Source: Siphonodentalium dalli
Taxonomy: Eukaryota; Mollusca; Scaphopoda; Gadilida; Siphonodentaliidae
Length of the DNA: 64,000 nucleotides
Assembly: GCA_032622095.1 (NCBI GenBank)
Contig: CP136063.1
Location: 115,774,723 to 115,838,722, forward strand
Reading direction: 5' to 3'
The position numbers and the translations under genes are program-made. Position 1 is the first letter of the stretch; every line of letters begins with the position of its first letter. Under the pieces are notes generated by a model. That model was not told where the DNA came from. It searched no databases and saw only the letters and a list, made by a program, of their open reading frames with translations. This document shows, one piece after another, positions 59,542 through 64,000 of this stretch.

Positions 59542-60525
59542 TTTTTAGCTCAACTTTACTTTGTAATGTTTGAGCTATTACCATGGCTTTGTATCCGTCG
59601 TCCGTGTGCGTGTGAGGGTGTGTGTGTGCGTATGTGATTCATCAACAATTTCCTTTAGCATGGGCTACAGGACGTACCTTTGGTCGGATCATTATAAAAT
59701 TTCTCATAGCTGTTGACATTGACATGTAGATGGGAACGAGTCATTTTGGGGTCATTCGGAAAAAAAACATGGCCGCCAGTGGCCATCTTGGATTTCAAAA
59801 TTCAATCCATTAGCACAGGCTACAGGTCGTACTGTTTGTCTGATCATCATGAAATTTGTCATGGATGTTAATATTGACATGTAGATGGTAACGAGTAATT
59901 TTGGGGTCGTTCGACCAAAAAACATGGTCGCAAGCAGCCATCTTGGATTTTACTCTTTGCATGACTAAATCCTTTGGCACGGGCTACAGGTCGTACCTTT
60001 GGATGGATCATTATGAAATTTGTCATGGCTGTTGACATGTAGATGGGAACGAGTCATTTTGAGGTCATTCGGCAAAAAAACATGGCCGGCAGTGGCCATC
60101 TTGGATTTCAAAATTCAAGCACGGGCAACAGGTCATACTGTTTGTCCGATAATCATGAAATTTGTCATGGATGTTAATATTGACATATAGATGGGAACGA
60201 GTAATTTTGGGGGTCGTTCGGCCAAAAAACATGACTAAATCCTTTAGCATGGACTACTGGTCATACCTTTGGTCGCATCATCATAAAATTTGTCATGGAT
60301 GTTAACAATGACATGTAGATGGGAAACGAATCATTTTGGGGTCATTCGGCCAAAAAATATGGCCGCCAGCAGCCATCTTGGACTTTACTCTTTGCATGAC
60401 TAAATCCTTTGGCGCAGACTACAGGTCGTACCTTTGGTCGGATCATTATGAAATTTGTCATGGATGTTAACATTGACATGTTGATGGGAACGAGTCATTT
60501 TGGGGTCATTTGGCAAGAAAACATG
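59542..60525 (+). repeat. Family B tandem repeat, second array
   Basis: Head TTTTAGCTCAACTTTACTTT with GTTTGAGCTATTACC, GTCCGTGTGCG, then monomers starting near 59657, 59812, 59976, 60118, 60246 and 60411. The first two spacings, 155 and 164, repeat the pattern of the large array; later ones are shortened by deletions. Confidence 0.8.
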
Positions 60526-60640
60526 TAGAGTTGAAACGGACAGCCGGTTAACCGGTTAGCATCCGGATAACGACGTAACCGGTTAGAAAAAAACGAACCG
60601 TACGAAACCGCATTCCGCTCTGTCAGTTGAATGTGAACTT
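60526..60640 (+). mobile_element. Solo left end of the GTATTATA-type hAT family
   Basis: TAGAGTTGAAACGG, CGGTTAGCATCCGGATAACG and CGCTCTGTCAGTTGAATGTG align with 54522-54625. No right end follows, so it is a fragment. Confidence 0.65.
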
Positions 60641-60812
60641 GGATTGTACGGTCCGATCCAGACGATCCGAATCCGAATCCGACAGCATTTTTGAAAATCC
60701 GACTCGGAATCCGAATCCGACAACAATTCTAAATCCGATCCGAATCCGATTTAAAAAAAATTGTAAATCCGATCCGAATCCGGATCGGATCGGATTCGGA
60801 TTATCAGATCCA
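60640..60812. repeat. ATCCGA / AATCCG degenerate tandem repeat
   Basis: Hexamer-like ATCCGA units on the + strand, turning into GGATCGGATCGGATTCGGAT at 60781-60800. It yields spurious SDSDSD/NPNPT frames. Confidence 0.75.
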
Positions 60813-60839
60813 ACACACAGCAATAATTGCTATCATTTA

Positions 60840-61689
60840 AAAAAAAAAATGTTTATTACCCAAAGATATACATATATAAGCAGTCATTTTACATACATGT
60901 GTGCATTCAAACATTTATCAATGGGCTGGTGTGGGGGAGGGGTAACCAAACCAACTTACATTTACACATACATTTGACTGGCGCGCACGTTCCAGACGAC
61001 CACATGCATTGTGCGTGTGGGCGTCTGGCCTACTTTCGTACCACTGGTGGCAATATGAATGATGTTGTAGAAGAATGGTTACTGTAATCTATCAGTTGCT
61101 GGTAACGTTGTCTTGGTTTTCGACGTTGACATAATTTAGCTAAATTTATTTGCGCCACGGCAAAATCGAATATCGATCTTAAGGAGGTCATAACAATAGG
61201 CCGGTGCAAATGACTTTGTTTTTTATTTTGAGAAATTCGTCATGGTTGTCGATTGAATTAAGTCGTTTTTGTACCACATTATTCTATAAGTCTGGAGTCT
61301 GGATGATTGGACGAAATATGTAGTTATTATCTTACAGATGTTTTACGGTTTGCCCGGATAAATGGAATGTATTTGTCGGTGGGCATATTATTATGTGAAG
61401 GCTAGTGCTTTCTCCAGAATTAACCACTTATGTTGAAATGCTGTTATTTCCATGTTGCATCGTGCCCTTAACTTATCACAGTCATAACGTAATCTGAGAT
61501 CATTAAAAAAATTTGTTCAAGCTGAGTGATTTCGCGGAAAACTTTGCTTTATAAAGATATTGTTTTAAAATAAGTCAAATTTTTTTTTTATCAAGCTGTT
61601 TGGTTCCAATGGGATAGCTCCAAGTAGCATGGTCTTTTTCGAAACACGTAAGTCGATGCCTTTGTCAGTTCCCCTTTTGATCAGTTTGT
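60840..61689. other. Non-coding DNA, no feature supported
   Basis: Frames of up to about 116 codons at the left are extensions of the ATCCGA repeat. The rest is AT-rich with nothing recognised. Confidence 0.4.
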
Positions 61690-63235
61690 TTAAGACTGTA
61701 CATATTTACAGTCCCAAAATATGTGTGAAATTGTTTCAATTTCTGTTTGGCATCTTTCGCATCTATCATTTTGTCTTAGCTTTATTATATTAAGAAATCG
61801 ATTGGTCGCAAGGATTCGAGTGTTTTTTCGATATTGTAACCATTGCAGTTTATAGTGTCAGGCGTCGTGGTGAACAGTAGTTTAAAGTGAGTGTCCCAAG
61901 AGTTGATTACACCTAGTTCTTGTTCCCATTTTCTGCATGATTTTGGGGTGGGGGAAGTTGAATTGAGAATTCTGTAAAATTCTTGTCCACCTTTTCGGTC
62001 GCGTACAGTAGTTACAAAATTGTCTGGAAGAAATGGGTTAGCAATTTGTCTCAGTGGTTGGTCTAATTTTTTCGATATTTCCAATATTTGTCGAGTGATA
62101 CTGGTTAAAGTAATAAAGTTTGTTCTTATATTATACGTGCTTAACATTGACTGTGGCGTGTGAAACCTTCCATCGCTCTGGATCAAATCGTTGATGAAAA
62201 TTACTCCCTTTGCCCTCCATGAGTTGAAATTGATATATCGCCCATAGATAGTAATTGCTGGATTATTCCATATCGTTTTCGACAAAACATTTAGATTTTT
62301 TGAGTTCAATCTTAAATACTCACACCATGATGAAAATATATCTTTCCAAAATGGATTTGACAGCACGCTTAAGTGTTGTAATAGATATTTTCTGTCATAA
62401 GTGAGGTACAGGGGGTCATCTAAAATAGGAAGATCCGATATGAGAGGTGCCCATTTGCATTTTTTTGTAATGAGGCGTCGTATCCAAGTGATTTTAATTG
62501 ATGAATTGAATGTCTCCACATTAATCATTTTCAAGCAACCATCTGATATGTTACGGCAAATCTGTTGTCGACTGACTCGATCTCTTTCGAATTCCATAAG
62601 AAGTTATAGAGCAATGTGTTTAGCTTTTTATAAAATTCGCGGTGCGGATTAGGAAGAGTTAGAAATAGATGTGTCAATTTGGGGAGAATTAATGTCTTGA
62701 TGACTATTAAAATACCAATTGGTGTGAGCAGCCAGGGTTTCCATGATGTGATCGTCTTTCTTATTTCGTCCATTTTATCGTCATAATTACTTTGCATTTT
62801 TGGCAGTTTCAATATTAAAATGGTTCCCTAAAAAGGTAAATTGTTCAGTTACTGTGATACTTAAGTCGCGAATGAAGTCTGGTCTATCATAATTGCGGGG
62901 CCCTACCCACGCCGCCTGACACTTCTCTGGGTTAATTTTTAAACCAGATATCCGGGCAAAAACATCAAGCGTAGAATATGCTTCACATACACTCCTTTCT
63001 GAGCCATCGAGAATAAGCGTTGTATCGTCCGCGTATTGTGTGATCTTATATTCTGAGCTGCCGAGATGTATACCATTTATATTCACATTCTGTCTTACCA
63101 TTAGTGCTAGTATTTCTGCACACAGGAGAAAAATATATAAGGCGATATTGGGTCACCTTGTCGACAGCCTCTTGATAGCTTAAAAGTTTGTGAAATGTGT
63201 CCATTTAAAAGTACAGAAGAGCTCGAGTTTCTATA
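61690..63235 (-). pseudogene. L1/Tx1-like LINE ORF2 fragment, frameshifted
   Basis: Read right to left, the fragment starts inside the reverse transcriptase: a strand with LSRGCRQGDPISPYIFF (about 63180-63130), then CAEILALMVRQN, the catalytic YADDTTL near 63030, GLKINPEKCQAAWVG, the thumb region (WLLTPIGILIVIKTLILPKL), FLWNSK, SDGCLKMINVETF and, at the end, a CERCQ...ISHIFWDC zinc-knuckle (about 61765-61700). Continuity needs frame changes near 63130, 62800, 62590 and 61800, so it is not functional. The endonuclease and first RT blocks are missing. The order and spacing are those of L1/Tx1-type ORF2. It lies antisense to the RNF213-like gene. Confidence 0.85.
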
Positions 63236-63254
63236 GAGGATTGTAATCCATTTT

Positions 63255-64000
63255 TATGTTTACCCATACCATAGTATGGTAAACATAATGTCGACGTCCG
63301 GATTGACCACTCGTCGTGCGTCCGTCTGTCTGTCTGTCCGTATATGAGTTTCTCAGACAAAATACAGATCGAGTTCAAATATGGTTTGATCCGATTGTTT
63401 TTACAGAGTTATGGCCCTTTTTCGACTTCGAATTCACGCATGCTGTCATAACTCGAACAATTTTTATCTGATCGGAACCAAATTTGGTATTGCGAGTTTC
63501 AGAGCCCAAAATACAGATCGAGTTCGAATATGGGTTTGATCCAATTTATTTTAAAGGAGTTATGACCCTTTTTTCGAAAATAAAATTAAAAAAACAAAAA
63601 TCCGATGCTATAACCGTAGTATATCTTGTCCGATTGTGTTCATATTTGATATGTAGGTTTATGATGACACGTCCCTCATCTGTATAGTTTTTGGTATTGA
63701 TTGGTTGATCGGTTTAGAAAATAATTAACCCTTTACACACATGCTATCCAATGCAATAAGTTGAACATATTTCTTCTGATCTGCCTCATATTTCTTACCT
63801 AGGTTTTCTTAGCACGTTCTTCGTCTGTATGGTTTTTGGTATTGTTTAATTAACCCTTTTAACTCTTATATTTACTTAGAATTCACGTAAGCTGCTATGA
63901 CTCAAAACATTTTTCATCTGATCAACACCAAATTTGGTATATGAATTTATCACCCCTAAATACAGATCGAGTTCCAATATGGGTTTGATCCGATATATTT
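63255..64000 (+). repeat. GTCC-type dispersed element, family A, running off the window
   Basis: TTTACCCATACCATAGTATG head, CGTCCGTCTGTCTGTCTGTC, then repeated blocks GATCGGAACCAAATTTGGTA and AATATGGGTTTGATCCGAT (63520, 63975) and CTGTATAGTTTTTGGTATTG, in the same order as 4685-5700. It is the most complete copy here. Confidence 0.75.

Noticed and set aside
60623-60977. Frames rich in SDSDSD and NPNPT
   Set aside because: Translations of the ATCCGA tandem repeat, not an acidic or proline-rich protein.

Overview
The window is eukaryotic nuclear DNA from an invertebrate: AT-rich, with very few long reading frames, spliced exons with GT/AG borders, and dense, mostly decayed mobile DNA. The repeat styles (elements with a stem-loop head followed by GTCC-type minisatellites, Helitron-like elements with internal tandem repeats and a microsatellite, hAT, Tc1/mariner-like and foldback elements, LINE tails) are those I associate with lophotrochozoans, most likely a mollusc. 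That placement is inference; no rRNA, mitochondrial or marker gene is present.

One host gene can be supported, on the + strand, occupying the right half. Four exons (29958-30294, 43086-44179, 45011-45048, 58284-58451) have splice signals and phases that fit together exactly (1, 0, 2, 2). They encode about 545 residues in the domain order of the N-terminus of RNF213/mysterin, the giant AAA+ E3 ubiquitin ligase: zinc ribbon, lysine-rich low-complexity region, then the start of a CBM20 carbohydrate-binding module. A possible non-coding first exon lies near 28040-28147. The AAA+ core and RING are beyond the window. Introns of about 12.8 and 13.2 kb are filled with transposons.

Left part (1-28000): no host gene recognised. 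In order: hairpin and TTAA- or TA-flanked MITEs; GTCC-type elements; a tandem array with a trimeric higher-order repeat of 483 bp (8431-10363); a GC-rich array; a 130-bp tandem repeat; a LINE 3' end split by a 5.0-kb foldback element (14585-19604) flanked by TTA, whose excision would restore the LINE frame; two copies of a segment, each carrying an insertion that the other lacks; Helitron-like ends; and a TIR element just before the gene.

Right part (28000-64000): inside the introns of the RNF213-like gene are a 1.2-kb hAT (TGAATAAC target duplication), a second 6.1-kb foldback element of the same family (GTA duplication) with arms of minisatellite and a 951-bp MITE inside, a 6.4-kb hAT-like element (CCGAACAT duplication), a foldback element with a 1.3-kb hAT in one arm (GTATTATA duplication) and a 1.46-kb TIR element with a 90-codon ORF. 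After the last visible exon come another copy of the HOR-family repeat, a frameshifted L1/Tx1-like LINE fragment and a further GTCC-type element running off the end.

The most useful points are the exact target-site duplications and internal empty sites, which fix element borders without outside data, and the recurrence of an AAGATGGCGGCC-like (YY1-type) core at roughly nucleosome-length spacing in two different repeat families.
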